In this document: piece by piece, positions 9,227-15,664 of the stretch
Position numbering within the stretch: the stretch's first letter is position 1
How the letters are laid out: each line of letters starts with the position of its first letter
Origin: Amphiplicatus sp046296195
GTDB taxonomy: Bacteria; Pseudomonadota; Alphaproteobacteria; Caulobacterales; Parvularculaceae
DNA length: 64,000 bases
NCBI GenBank assembly: GCA_046296195.1
Contig: JBKBLR010000001.1
Coordinates: forward strand, 1-64,000
Direction: 5' to 3'
The notes under the pieces: generated by a model
The model's database searches: none
The model's input: the letters and a program-made list of their open reading frames with translations, nothing else
Told to the model about the DNA's origin: nothing
Program-made: the position numbers and the translations under genes

Positions 9227-9747
9227 TGGTTTCGGGCTCCCCTGGCGATGACGCGCGCGAGCGCCGCGGCGATCTGGGTTTCGGAATTGCGGAAAGATTG
9301 CGCGTCGGCGACGCCGGGGAGCGTGATGTGGACGTTGACCGCGCCCGGCCGCCCCTCGCCGATGCGGCCCGAGGATGAGGGCGTGAAAAGCTCCGGGCCG
9401 CGCTCGCCGACGAGATAGCTCTGCCCCGCCGCGACGAAGCCGCCCGCGGCGCGCCCGCCGCCGAAGGCGCCCGACAGCGCGGAATAGACGAGAGTCTCGA
9501 CCGGCTTGCGGATGAAGCTGTCGATGGCGGCGCGCTTCAGATCGTTGAGGATCGCGCGCGCAAGGCCTTTCAGGGAAAGCTCGCCCGCGCGCGCGGCGCG
9601 CACGAGATCCTTTTCGATGGCCCGCGCCGCGCCGGAAAAGGCGTCCTCGATGAGGCGGGCCGCGGGCGCGATCTCATCGCGCGCGACGCGGGAGATTCCA
9701 GCGCCGGCGGCGACGACGCCGGCGGAAAGGGCGTGCTGGTCGGTCAT
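9223..9747 (-). CDS. GTA g11: short tail tape measure protein
   Basis: A 174-residue tape-measure protein, recognised by position and by its Ala-rich helical N-terminal half, followed by SFIRKPVETLVYSALSGAFGGG and the C-terminal GERGPELFTPSSSGRIGEG motif shared by GTA and lambda-like tape measures. Tape-measure length sets tail length, so a short protein fits the short GTA tail. It overlaps g10.1 upstream and g12 downstream by 4 bases each. Confidence 0.9.
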   Translation of the reverse strand: MTDQHALSAGVVAAGAGISRVARDEIAPAARLIEDAFSGAARAIEKDLVRAARAGELSLKGLARAILNDLKRAAIDSFIRKPVETLVYSALSGAFGGGRAAGGFVAAGQSYLVGERGPELFTPSSSGRIGEGRPGAVNVHITLPGVADAQSFRNSETQIAAALARVIARGARNQ

Positions 9748-9923
9748 GGGATTTCATCCGGGTAAAGAGCAAGAAGCGCATCGAGCCGGTCGCGCGAGAG
9801 CGCGTCGGCGCGCGCGGGCGCCGTCAGCCAGCGCCATTCGGCGAGCGTCAGCCGCCAGAAGGCGTCAGGGTCGAGTCCGAGCCCCGTCACCGCATGGGCG
9901 AGCCAGAAGCGCCAGGGGATCAT
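9744..9923 (-). CDS. GTA g10.1: small tail assembly chaperone
   Basis: A 59-residue frame read directly from the sequence: it starts MIPWRFWLAHAVTGLGLDPD, continues AFWRLTLAEWRWL, and ends ALYPDEIP. Trp-rich small proteins of this type sit between g10 and g11 in GTA clusters and belong to the rcc01693-like phage tail assembly chaperone family. Start and stop form ATGA overlaps with both neighbours (9920-9923 and 9744-9747), strong support that it is translated. Its small size makes it easy to miss. Confidence 0.88.
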   Translation of the reverse strand: MIPWRFWLAHAVTGLGLDPDAFWRLTLAEWRWLTAPARADALSRDRLDALLALYPDEIP

Positions 9924-10231
9924 CGCCCGCCCTCCGTCTCGGGCGCGAGCGCGGCGAAGGCCGCAGCGACCGCGTGCGCCGCCGCGCCGAGGTCGATGGC
10001 GGCGGTTTCAAGATCGCGCGCCGACAGGCGCCGGCCGCCGCCCGCCGACAGCGCCTCGAGAAGAATGAGCAGATCGCCGACCGACGGCTGTTCGAGCCGG
10101 CGCGCAAGGGCGGAGAAATCGCCCCCGCCGAGACGGGCCTCGATCTCGGCGAGCGCGCCGAGTGTGAGGCGCAGCGTCACGCTCCCGCCATCGACGATGA
10201 GGGCGGCGTCGCCCGGCCGATAGCCGCTCAT
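9920..10231 (-). CDS. GTA g10: tail tube assembly chaperone (GTA family protein)
   Basis: A 103-residue GTA gp10-like protein. The core TLRLTLGALAEIEARLGGGD followed by FSALARRLEQPSVGDLL resembles the family that describes the first of two tail chaperone-like genes (compare gpG/GT of lambda). It overlaps g9 upstream and g10.1 downstream by 4 bases. Helical and soluble. Confidence 0.92.
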   Translation of the reverse strand: MSGYRPGDAALIVDGGSVTLRLTLGALAEIEARLGGGDFSALARRLEQPSVGDLLILLEALSAGGGRRLSARDLETAAIDLGAAAHAVAAAFAALAPETEGGR

Positions 10232-10644
10232 GACGCGGCCTCGAAGACGAGGGCGCCCGCCGACGCGAGCGCGAGCGAGACGGTCGCCTCGCCGTCATGG
10301 TCGCCGGCGTAATCGAGATTGGCGATCAGGAACGGGCCGGTCATGGTTCCAAGCCCCGGCACGACGAGCTTGAACGTGCGCGCCGCGCCGGCGAAGAACG
10401 CCGCACGCAGCGCGAGCGCCGCCGCGTCATTGAGAAAGACGCCGGCGCCCGCGACCGAGGCCTGCCTGACGCCGGCGCCGGCGAGGAGCTCTCGCCAGCC
10501 GCCCGATTCCGAATGCGTCGCGTCGACCTCGCGCGCGTTGAGCGAGAAGGTGCGTGTGCGCAGGCCGGCGACGGTGATGAAGCTTTCCGGACTGCCGCCG
10601 TCGCCGATCTTGACGAGCATGTCCCTGCCGCGCTGCGCGGTCAT
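10228..10644 (-). CDS. GTA g9: major tail (tube) protein, TP901-1 family
   Basis: A 138-residue TP901-1-type major tail protein. The N-terminus MTAQRGRDMLVKIGDG and the sequence TRTFSLNAREVDATHSES match the family of stacked hexameric tube proteins, as does the C-terminal YAGDHDGEATVSLALASAG. It would be one of the most abundant structural subunits of the particle. It follows g8 after a gap of 34 bases and overlaps g10 by 4. Confidence 0.94.
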   Translation of the reverse strand: MTAQRGRDMLVKIGDGGSPESFITVAGLRTRTFSLNAREVDATHSESGGWRELLAGAGVRQASVAGAGVFLNDAAALALRAAFFAGAARTFKLVVPGLGTMTGPFLIANLDYAGDHDGEATVSLALASAGALVFEAAS

Positions 10645-10678
10645 GTGAGTCTCCTTGTGCTGGTGGGGACGTCCGCGC

Positions 10679-11098
10679 TCATAAGGGCGCCGTCACCGCG
10701 CGCAGGCGGATGACCCCTTCATGGGCGTCGGCGTCGGGGCGGTGAAAGACGTCGGTATAGACGGCGCGCAAGGACACGAGCCGGCGCGCCTCGAGCGCGA
10801 GATCGGCGTCATGGAGCGCCGAGACGATCGCGGTCGAAATCTCCTTCGCCTCGCGCCGGCCGTCATAGCGCGAATGGACCGAGAGCCGGACGTCATGCTC
10901 GACATGGCCGGGCGCAGGGCCGAGGGGGCTTGCGCGCGCCGCGTCGAAGGACACGAAGGGAAAGACCTTTTCCTTGCCCGACCCGTCATGGACGCGCGGC
11001 GGATCGCCGATCAGCGCCCTGAGCCCCGCATCGGCCTTGAGCGCGGCGAGGATCGCCGCCTGGAGCGCAAGGCCCGCGCCGTCGTCGAAATCGCTCAT
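10679..11098 (-). CDS. GTA g8: DUF3168 tail terminator protein
   Basis: A 139-residue DUF3168 protein: LQAAILAALKADAGLRALIG at the N-terminus, then VFPFVSFDAARASPLG and LSVHSRYDGRREAKEI. In RcGTA the equivalent caps the tail tube at the head-tail junction. Its start overlaps the end of g7 by 4 bases. Full length. Confidence 0.94.
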   Translation of the reverse strand: MSDFDDGAGLALQAAILAALKADAGLRALIGDPPRVHDGSGKEKVFPFVSFDAARASPLGPAPGHVEHDVRLSVHSRYDGRREAKEISTAIVSALHDADLALEARRLVSLRAVYTDVFHRPDADAHEGVIRLRAVTAPL

Positions 11099-11409
11099 CG
11101 CGTCTCCTCCGCGATGAGGAGGACATAACGCTCGCCCGCACCGTCATTCTCGATCGAGACGATCTCGTAGGTCTTGCCGCGCCATGAGAGCCGCTGGCCG
11201 AGGCCGACGGCGTGGCGGCGGCGGATGCGCGCCTCGATGCGCTCAAGCCGCGTGCGCCGCCCGCCCGCTTCGGCGACGATGGCGGGGAGCGGCGTCACCG
11301 CCGCCCAGACCCGCGCCGCGCTTTCATAGGCGACGGCGGCGCCGCCGACGGCGTCGGGAACGCGCGTTCGGCCGAGAAGGTCGATCTGGTGCTTCAATCC
11401 GCCGATCAC
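11095..11409 (-). CDS. GTA g7: head-tail stopper/adaptor
   Basis: A 104-residue phage head-tail adaptor family protein (SPP1 gp16-like). The order of strands GLKHQIDLLGRTRVPDAVGG, RVWAAVTPL, LSWRGKTYEIVSIENDG is typical. It would close the head-tail channel after packaging. It overlaps g6 and g8 by 4 bases each. Confidence 0.93.
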   Translation of the reverse strand: MIGGLKHQIDLLGRTRVPDAVGGAAVAYESAARVWAAVTPLPAIVAEAGGRRTRLERIEARIRRRHAVGLGQRLSWRGKTYEIVSIENDGAGERYVLLIAEETR

Positions 11410-11939
11410 AGCCGCACCCGTCTGTAGGCGGACAAAAGCCGCAGGGCGCCCGCCGGCGCCTCCGCCGCTTCGCTTTCACGCTTTTCATAAAAATGCGCGG
11501 CGAGCGTCTTGACCGCGAGCTTGAGCTCTTCGGGCAGCGCGCCGGCGTCCGGCCAGCCCGCCGTGAAGGCGATGACGAGCCCGGCGTCCGGCCAGCTCGC
11601 TTTCAGCCGCACGCGGCCCGCCGCGCCGGTCGTCGCCTCGAAGGCGGAGAGCGGCAGCGTCTCGGCGACGCCGGCGCGCACGATCCCGACCGAATCGACG
11701 GAAAGGACCGGCGACAAGGGCAGCAGCGTCTCGCGCGGAGCGCAGTCGAGGCGCAGGCGCCAGCCTTGCGCGATCATCGCCAGGCTGAAGCGCGCCTCGA
11801 TGGTGCGGCGGGCGGCGAGGAGGAAGCCGGAAAGGCTCGCGTCTTCCGTCTCGCCGTCGATCTTCGCGTGCTCCTTGAAGGCTGCGAGCGAAACCGGTTC
11901 TTCCGTAGGCGGCGTGATGAGCGTCAGGGACATACGCAA
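11406..11939 (-). CDS. GTA g6: head-tail connector (HK97 gp6 / phiE125 gp8-like)
   Basis: A 177-residue connector adaptor: TLITPPTEEPVSLAAFKEH, then the helical segment GFLLAARRTIEARF, and AHFYEKRE near the C-terminus. It would form the ring beneath the portal. It starts at ATG 11939 or the in-frame ATG at 11933. It is separated from the capsid gene by 65 bases containing a strong hairpin, an unusually large gap for this operon. Confidence 0.93.
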   Translation of the reverse strand: MRMSLTLITPPTEEPVSLAAFKEHAKIDGETEDASLSGFLLAARRTIEARFSLAMIAQGWRLRLDCAPRETLLPLSPVLSVDSVGIVRAGVAETLPLSAFEATTGAAGRVRLKASWPDAGLVIAFTAGWPDAGALPEELKLAVKTLAAHFYEKRESEAAEAPAGALRLLSAYRRVRL

Positions 11940-11967
11940 CAGGTCCTGGTTGACTGGGGTTCGATGT

Positions 11968-11993
11968 CCCCTCTCCCGATCGCGGGAGAGGGG
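11968..11993. terminator. Hairpin between capsid gene g5 and g6
   Basis: CCCCTCTCCCG (11968-11978) and CGGGAGAGGGG (11983-11993) form a perfect 11-bp stem with a 4-base ATCG loop. There is no following U tract on the minus strand, so it is more likely an attenuator, a processing site or a dispersed palindromic element than a simple intrinsic terminator. Its place after the capsid gene would favour a high capsid-to-tail ratio. Confidence 0.5.
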
Positions 11994-12004
11994 CGCTTCT
12001 CGCG

Positions 12005-13222
12005 TCAGTTCGCCGCGAACTTCAGCAATTTGATCGCGTCGAAATTCTGCACCCCGCCGCCGACGCGCTTCGTCGTGTAGAAGAGCACATAGGGCTTGGC
12101 CGAATAGGGATCGCGCAGGATGCGCACGCCCTGGCGGTCGACGATGAGATAGCCGCGGGCGAAGTCGCCGAAGGCGATCGCGTAAGCGTTCGCGCCGACG
12201 TCCGGCATGTCCTCGACCTCCGAGACCGGATAGCCGAAGAGCGTCGAGGGCGCGCCGGCGGCGAGCGCCGGCTGCCAGAGATAATTGCCGTCGGCGTCCT
12301 TGAACTTCCGCACCTGCGCAAGCGTCTTGCGGTTCATCACGAAACGCCCGTTGGCGCGGAAGGCCTGCTTCGGCGCGTAGATGAGATCAAGGAGCGTGTC
12401 GGCGGGATTGGCGGCGGCGAAGGCGCCGTTAGCGCCCGTCGCGATATAGCCGATCTCCGCCGGCGCGCGGACGGCTTCTGCGGCCTTGGCGTAGGAAAGG
12501 AAGCCTTTCGGCTTGTTGATTCCGTCGCCATTGACGAAGGCGTCGGTCTCCTGCGCGGCGAATTCGCCCTGCACCTCGTCAGCGAGCCATTGCTCGATGT
12601 CGACGACCGCGTCGTCGAGGAGCGCCTGCGAGGCCGCCGGCATCGCGTAGAGCTCCATCGTCGGGAAGTCGATCGAGGAGAGCGCGGGCGCCGCCGTCTC
12701 GATGCGCCCGCCGGTCTCGCCGACCCAGCCCGCCGCGCCGCCGCCGAGGCTGACCGGCTTCTTGAAGCTCGAGGTTCCGATTTCGCGCACGGCCGCGATC
12801 TGGCGGATCGGCGAGATGTCGCGCACCGCCGCGGCGATGACGCGCTCGGTCGGCTCGGGCGCGAGATAGCCGCCCTCGGCGTCGACGCCGCCGTTGAGTC
12901 CCTTGCGCTCGAGCGCGTGCAGCGCCGAGGCGTCGCCCTTCCTCATATAGGAAAGGATCGCCTGCTTCTTCTCCGCCTCCTCGCGCGCCGGCGCGATTGC
13001 GGGCCGCGCGCCCGCGAGCGCGAGGCGGTCGAGCGCCGATTTCTGCTCGCCGAGCGCCTTTGAGATGCGCTCGACCTTTTCGGCGAGGAGGACGTCCTCC
13101 TTCTTCCTCTCGATCGCGGCGAAGCGCTCGTCGTTCGACGCCTTGAAGCTCTCGAAGGCGGCGAGGAAGTCGCGCATCGCGGCCTTGACGTCGCCGTTCG
13201 GGTTTCTGTGCTTGGTCTCCAT
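12005..13222 (-). CDS. GTA g5: HK97-family major capsid protein
   Basis: A 405-residue HK97-fold capsid protein starting METKHRNPNG at 13222. The N-terminal helical delta-domain (about 1-100, Lys/Glu rich) is expected to be removed by the g4 protease. The mature shell part then carries GGYLAPEPTERVI, ETDAFVNGDG and LFGYPVSEVEDMP, all classical capsid signatures. An AAGGAG lies 11 bases before this ATG. An in-frame ATG at 13249 (MSVQGASID) is possible but would place the ribosome site inside the gene. A longer frame to 13393 overlaps g4 and is rejected. Confidence 0.96.
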   Translation of the reverse strand: METKHRNPNGDVKAAMRDFLAAFESFKASNDERFAAIERKKEDVLLAEKVERISKALGEQKSALDRLALAGARPAIAPAREEAEKKQAILSYMRKGDASALHALERKGLNGGVDAEGGYLAPEPTERVIAAAVRDISPIRQIAAVREIGTSSFKKPVSLGGGAAGWVGETGGRIETAAPALSSIDFPTMELYAMPAASQALLDDAVVDIEQWLADEVQGEFAAQETDAFVNGDGINKPKGFLSYAKAAEAVRAPAEIGYIATGANGAFAAANPADTLLDLIYAPKQAFRANGRFVMNRKTLAQVRKFKDADGNYLWQPALAAGAPSTLFGYPVSEVEDMPDVGANAYAIAFGDFARGYLIVDRQGVRILRDPYSAKPYVLFYTTKRVGGGVQNFDAIKLLKFAAN

Positions 13223-13257
13223 GTCGATTGATGCTCCTTGTACTGACATGATCGGGT

Positions 13258-13743
13258 TCAGGCTGAAAGAAGGCGCGCCGCGCGGCGGACCGCGGCGGCG
13301 AATTCGGCGATCGCGGCCTCGTCCGAGGCGGCGAAGGGCACGGTGAGGCGGGCGTGGGGCGCCATCGGGAAGGTGACGATCGAGACCTCCCACAAGGCGG
13401 CCTCGCGGATCAGGCGCCCGCCCTTGATGGTTTCGGCGCGGATCGCGGTGAAGCCGATCGAGAGGCCGTCGAGGATGCCTTCCTCGATGAGATGCGCGGT
13501 CTCGCGCCCGGCCTGCGTCGCCCGCGTGATCTCGCCGATCGCGTAAAGGCCCCTGGCGCGCTCCTCGAAATCGAGCCAGCGGCCGATCGGCGTTTCGCTC
13601 GCATGCTGGGCGAGCATCTTGACCTGCGATGCGCCCTGGCGCGCGAGCGAGGCGCGGAAAGCCCCCGGCGCGATGACGTCGCCCTTGAGGTCCGCTTCGT
13701 CATAGATCGCGGCCCAGCCCTCGATGCGGAGTTTGGCGGTCAT
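13258..13743 (-). CDS. GTA g4: HK97-family prohead protease
   Basis: A 161-residue serine protease (U35/S78 type) that matures the capsid precursor. Candidate catalytic residues are the His in MLAQHASETPIG and the Ser in LDGLSIGF. The N-terminus KLRIEGWAAIYDEADLKGDV is typical. In related clusters it lies close to g3.5/g3. Here the two are separated by an inserted DUF559 cassette that starts 22 bases upstream of the protease start codon, so expression of g4 and everything after it must cross the insertion. Confidence 0.95.
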   Translation of the reverse strand: MTAKLRIEGWAAIYDEADLKGDVIAPGAFRASLARQGASQVKMLAQHASETPIGRWLDFEERARGLYAIGEITRATQAGRETAHLIEEGILDGLSIGFTAIRAETIKGGRLIREAALWEVSIVTFPMAPHARLTVPFAASDEAAIAEFAAAVRRAARLLSA

Positions 13744-13764
13744 GCGCGGGGCTCCTTTGCGTCG

Positions 13765-13816
13765 CCTCCCCCTTGCGGGGAGGCCGAAACTTTCGAAGAA
13801 AGTTTCGGGTGGGGGG
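13765..13816 (+). repeat. Left inverted repeat of the DUF559 cassette
   Basis: Two consecutive hairpins. CCTCCCC (13765-13771) pairs with GGGGAGG (13777-13783), then GAAACTTTC (13786-13794) pairs with GAAAGTTTC (13798-13806), followed by GGGTGGGGGG. The order matches the right repeat read on the opposite strand. The inner stem differs in sequence but keeps its pairing. Confidence 0.75.
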
Positions 13817-13835
13817 CGCCGTCGGAGAGGGAGCG

Positions 13836-14204
13836 ATGGCCGACGAACGGGCTCGAAAACTGCGCCGCGAGGCGACGCCCGATGAGCGGCTTCTCTGGCG
13901 ATATTTGCGCAAGACCGAACACAGCCTGCATTTCCGGCGTCAGGCGCCGATCGGCCCCTACTATGCGGATTTCGTCTGTCTTCAGGCGCGGCTGGTCATT
14001 GAGCTTGACGGCGGCGGACATGATCGCGACGCGCAGGCGTCCCATGACGCGCGGCGTGACGTCTGGTTCGCGCGCGCCGGCTTTGAGGTGCTTCGCTTCC
14101 GCAATTCCGAGCTGCGACGGGAGCCGGATCGAATCGCCAATTTCATCATCGCCGCAGCCATCGAGCGCCGCGAGGCGATCCGCTGGACGAGGCTGGAGGA
14201 CTGA
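13836..14204 (+). CDS. DUF559 domain protein (VSR/PD-(D/E)XK-like putative endonuclease)
   Basis: A 122-residue DUF559 protein starting MADERARKLRREATPDE. The family shares the fold of very-short-patch-repair endonucleases. The likely metal site is D45 in PYYADFVC with E56 and D58 in LVIELDG, and H62 follows. Full length for the family, no frameshift. It lies on the plus strand inside the minus-strand GTA operon, framed by matched inverted repeats. An upstream in-frame ATG at 13773 would start inside the left repeat and is unlikely. The activity is a family-level inference; its role in mobility or DNA repair is unknown. Confidence 0.88.
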   Translation: MADERARKLRREATPDERLLWRYLRKTEHSLHFRRQAPIGPYYADFVCLQARLVIELDGGGHDRDAQASHDARRDVWFARAGFEVLRFRNSELRREPDRIANFIIAAAIERREAIRWTRLED

Positions 14205-14253
14205 CCCCCACCCGAAACCGCTGCGCGGTTTCGACCTCCCCTCAAGGGGGAGG
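14205..14253 (-). repeat. Right inverted repeat of the DUF559 cassette
   Basis: Begins directly after the TGA of the DUF559 gene. On the minus strand it reads as the same two-hairpin order as the left copy: CCTCCCC/GGGGAGG, then a GAAACCGC/GCGGTTTC stem, then GGGTGGGGG. The inner stem uses different bases from the left copy but is still fully paired, a compensatory pattern suggesting selection on structure. Confidence 0.75.
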
Positions 14254-14269
14254 TGATGCAAAGTGTCGC

Positions 14270-14515
14270 TCATCGCTTGTCCTCCAGTTTCGTCTCGATA
14301 CGGACGAGCTGGGCGCGCATGGCGATCACCTGTTCTTCAAGGCGCGCGATCCTGACCGCGAGCTCGGCGGCGGCCGCCGATTTCGCTTCGACGGCGGAGA
14401 GCCGCGCGGCGGCGGCGCCGGTCCACAGGAGCGCGAGGCCCGTCTGCACGCCGACCGCGACGAGCGCGGCGAGCGACAGGCGGATGTCCGCCCTTCCAAG
14501 GCTCGCCTCACTCAT
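14270..14515 (-). CDS. GTA g3.5: small coiled protein
   Basis: An 81-residue protein between portal and protease. A hydrophobic segment (LSLAALVAVGVQTGLALLWTG, about 13-33) is followed by a helical, probably coiled-coil tail (AELAVRIARLEEQVIAMRAQ). Genes of this size at this place are known in GTA clusters as g3.5, with no defined function. Its start overlaps the end of g3 by 8 bases. The DUF559 cassette begins 16 bases after its stop. Confidence 0.82.
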   Translation of the reverse strand: MSEASLGRADIRLSLAALVAVGVQTGLALLWTGAAAARLSAVEAKSAAAAELAVRIARLEEQVIAMRAQLVRIETKLEDKR

Positions 14516-15653
14516 CGCCCGCCTCCCGCGCCGGCAGTCCGAGCGCGCGGCGCTTCTCGGCCTCGCTGAGAAAGGTCGCCGCCGTGACGCGCGCCCAGAG
14601 GGCGTCGCGGTCCGCCGCGAGCGCGTCGATCGCGCCGGCGTCGACCTCGAGCCGCGCGCCGCCGAACTGAGGCCCCAGCCAGGCCGACAGCGCCGAGGCG
14701 GTCTTCCTGACGAGCGGCAGCACCGTCTGGCGCCAGAAGGCGAGATTGGCCTCGCGGTAATTGGCGTAGGTGTTGTCGCCCGGAATGCCGAGGAGCTGCG
14801 GCGGCACGCCGAAGGCGAGCGCGATCTCGCGCGCAGCGCCGTTTTTCGCCTCGACGAAGTCCATGTCGCTGGGGGTGAGCGACATGGACCTCCAGTCGAG
14901 GCCGCCGTCGAGGACGAGGGGGCGTCCTGCGTTGGCGATTCCGGAATAGGCGGAGGAAAGCTCGGCCTTGAGGCGCTCGAACTGCTCCGCGGTGAGGGTC
15001 TCCGCGCCTTCGGGCCCCTTGTAGACGAGCGCGCCCGAAGGCCGCGCGGCGTTGTCGAGCAGCGCCTTGTTCCAGGCGAGCGCGGCGTTGTGGAGATCGA
15101 CCGCCGTCGCCGCCGCCTCCAGCGGGGCGAGCCCGTAATGGTCGTTGGTCGGATGGAAGAGCTTCAAATGCAGCACCGGCGCGAAGCCGTCGGCGCCGCG
15201 CTCGAAGCGCGTCTTGCGTCCGTCGACGGAATATTCATAGCCCGCCGCCCAGCCGTCAGGCCCGGCGACCGCCTTCATCCGGTCGGGCCGCAGCGCATAA
15301 AGCTCGCGCACGCGCCCGTCGAGGCGCACCGCCTCGACATAGGCGTTGCCGGCGGTCTCGAGATGGCCGTAGACGGTTTCAAGCAGCGTCTGGCCCGACT
15401 GGTCCGCGTTCGGCCGTTCGAGAAGCTCGGCGAGCGGATGCGCGCTCATCACCCGGCCCTCCTCGACGACGCGCAAGGGCGCCGAGGCCGCGGCTTCCGC
15501 GACGAGGCGGACCGAGCGGTAGGCGATGACGTTCTTCTGATAGCCGGCGCGCGCAAGAGAGGCATAGTCGCGCGGCGTCCATACGGGATCGCCGGTACGG
15601 GCGAGCGCGGTCAGCGCGCGGGCGGCGGATTTCTTCTTTTCAAAACGCAACAA
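14508..15653 (-). CDS. GTA g3: HK97-family portal protein
   Basis: A 381-residue portal protein: RDYASLARAGYQKNVIAYRS near the N-terminus, then HPLAELLERPNADQSGQTLL, the LYALRPDRMK segment and the C-terminal VPPQLLGIPGDNTYANYREA signature. It would form the dodecameric DNA channel in the head. Twelve bases separate it from the terminase gene. Full length. Confidence 0.96.
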   Translation of the reverse strand: MLRFEKKKSAARALTALARTGDPVWTPRDYASLARAGYQKNVIAYRSVRLVAEAAASAPLRVVEEGRVMSAHPLAELLERPNADQSGQTLLETVYGHLETAGNAYVEAVRLDGRVRELYALRPDRMKAVAGPDGWAAGYEYSVDGRKTRFERGADGFAPVLHLKLFHPTNDHYGLAPLEAAATAVDLHNAALAWNKALLDNAARPSGALVYKGPEGAETLTAEQFERLKAELSSAYSGIANAGRPLVLDGGLDWRSMSLTPSDMDFVEAKNGAAREIALAFGVPPQLLGIPGDNTYANYREANLAFWRQTVLPLVRKTASALSAWLGPQFGGARLEVDAGAIDALAADRDALWARVTAATFLSEAEKRRALGLPAREAGDE

Positions 15654-15664
15654 GGGCGCCTCTC

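Larger units (their letters stand above)
13765..14253 (+). mobile_element. DUF559 cassette bounded by ~50-bp inverted repeats, inserted in the GTA operon
   Basis: A 489-bp unit between GTA genes g3.5 and g4. It consists of a left repeat (13765-13816), one plus-strand DUF559 gene (13836-14204) and a right repeat (14205-14253) that is the reverse complement of the left apart from the hairpin cores. The gene runs against the operon and its stop codon touches the right repeat. No transposase is present. That the unit moves is inferred from its structure and from the interrupted synteny of the host operon. Confidence 0.6.

Noticed and set aside
13740..14273. A 177-codon minus-strand frame through the DUF559 cassette
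   Set aside because: It runs through both inverted repeats and is the complement of a well-recognised DUF559 gene.
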